From an uncultured Verrucomicrobiota bacterium (GTDB taxonomy: Bacteria > Verrucomicrobiota > Kiritimatiellia > RFP12 > UBA1067): a stretch of DNA of 6,377 nt. Shown here in pieces: positions 6,332 through 6,377 of this stretch. The DNA lies in contig CAMOHV010000076.1 of the NCBI GenBank assembly GCA_946615275.1, positions 1 to 6,377 on the forward strand, read 5' to 3'. The translations under genes and the position numbers were made by a program. A model generated the notes under the pieces. It saw only the letters and a program-made list of their open reading frames with translations, was not told the origin of the DNA and ran no database searches. Numbering within the stretch: position 1 is the first letter of the stretch; each line of letters starts with the position of its first letter.

Positions 6332-6361
6332 AGTATAGCAAAATCCCCGCCGCAGATGCAA
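6332..6361 (-). promoter_or_regulatory. Candidate promoter of the beta-helix gene
   Basis: TATACT (6332-6337, minus strand) is preceded by TGC, giving an extended -10 element. TTGCAT (6356-6361) lies at 18-bp spacing and matches only the TTG half of a -35 box. The surrounding sequence is much richer in A and T than the genes. A start near 6325 would give a leader of about 175 bases containing both hairpins described here. The core TTTGnTATACT is shared with the lipase promoter. Confidence 0.45.
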
Positions 6362-6377
6362 GCGGAAAATGAAATTT

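Overview
The window is a GC-rich bacterial segment with three genes, all reading leftward on the minus strand and all predicted to be exported. The secretome style suggests an uncultured member of the PVC group (Kiritimatiellota/Verrucomicrobiota-like, as seen in gut or rumen metagenomes): a very long secreted beta-helix protein with autotransporter-associated-strand motifs, a laminin-G-like domain ending in an 'RDFRPA...G.WD...FYES' signature, and a Tat-exported phosphoesterase. This placement rests on remembered family resemblance, not on a search or a marker gene.

Layout, in the direction of transcription (right to left). From 6377 to 6151 lies a non-coding leader and promoter region. It holds an extended -10 promoter candidate near 6332-6361, a bulged hairpin at 6256-6282 and a very GC-rich hairpin at 6171-6191 just upstream of the Shine-Dalgarno. 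From 6150 to 2854 is a 1098-residue secreted beta-helix protein with a Sec signal peptide, an N-terminal beta module, a LamG-like domain and a long beta-helical stalk, but no recognisable C-terminal translocator barrel. A 58-bp gap (2796-2853) contains a second, similar promoter. Its spacing places the transcription start on the next gene's ATG, and no Shine-Dalgarno is visible. From 2795 to 1299 is a 498-residue class 3 (alpha/beta hydrolase) lipase-like lipoprotein with a complete candidate Ser-Asp-His triad. After 32 bp comes a Tat-signal calcineurin-like metallophosphoesterase (1266 to 1), still open at the window edge.

The lipase and phosphoesterase look like one transcription unit that may also receive read-through from the beta-helix gene, since no U-tract terminator is seen between them. 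All three products should act outside the cytoplasm: the beta-helix protein secreted or at the surface, the lipase anchored to a membrane, the phosphoesterase in the periplasm. A joint role, such as processing host- or diet-derived lipids and phosphoesters, is inference from co-localisation only. The long plus-strand open frames are shadows of these genes caused by high GC. No RNA genes, mobile elements or CRISPR arrays were found.
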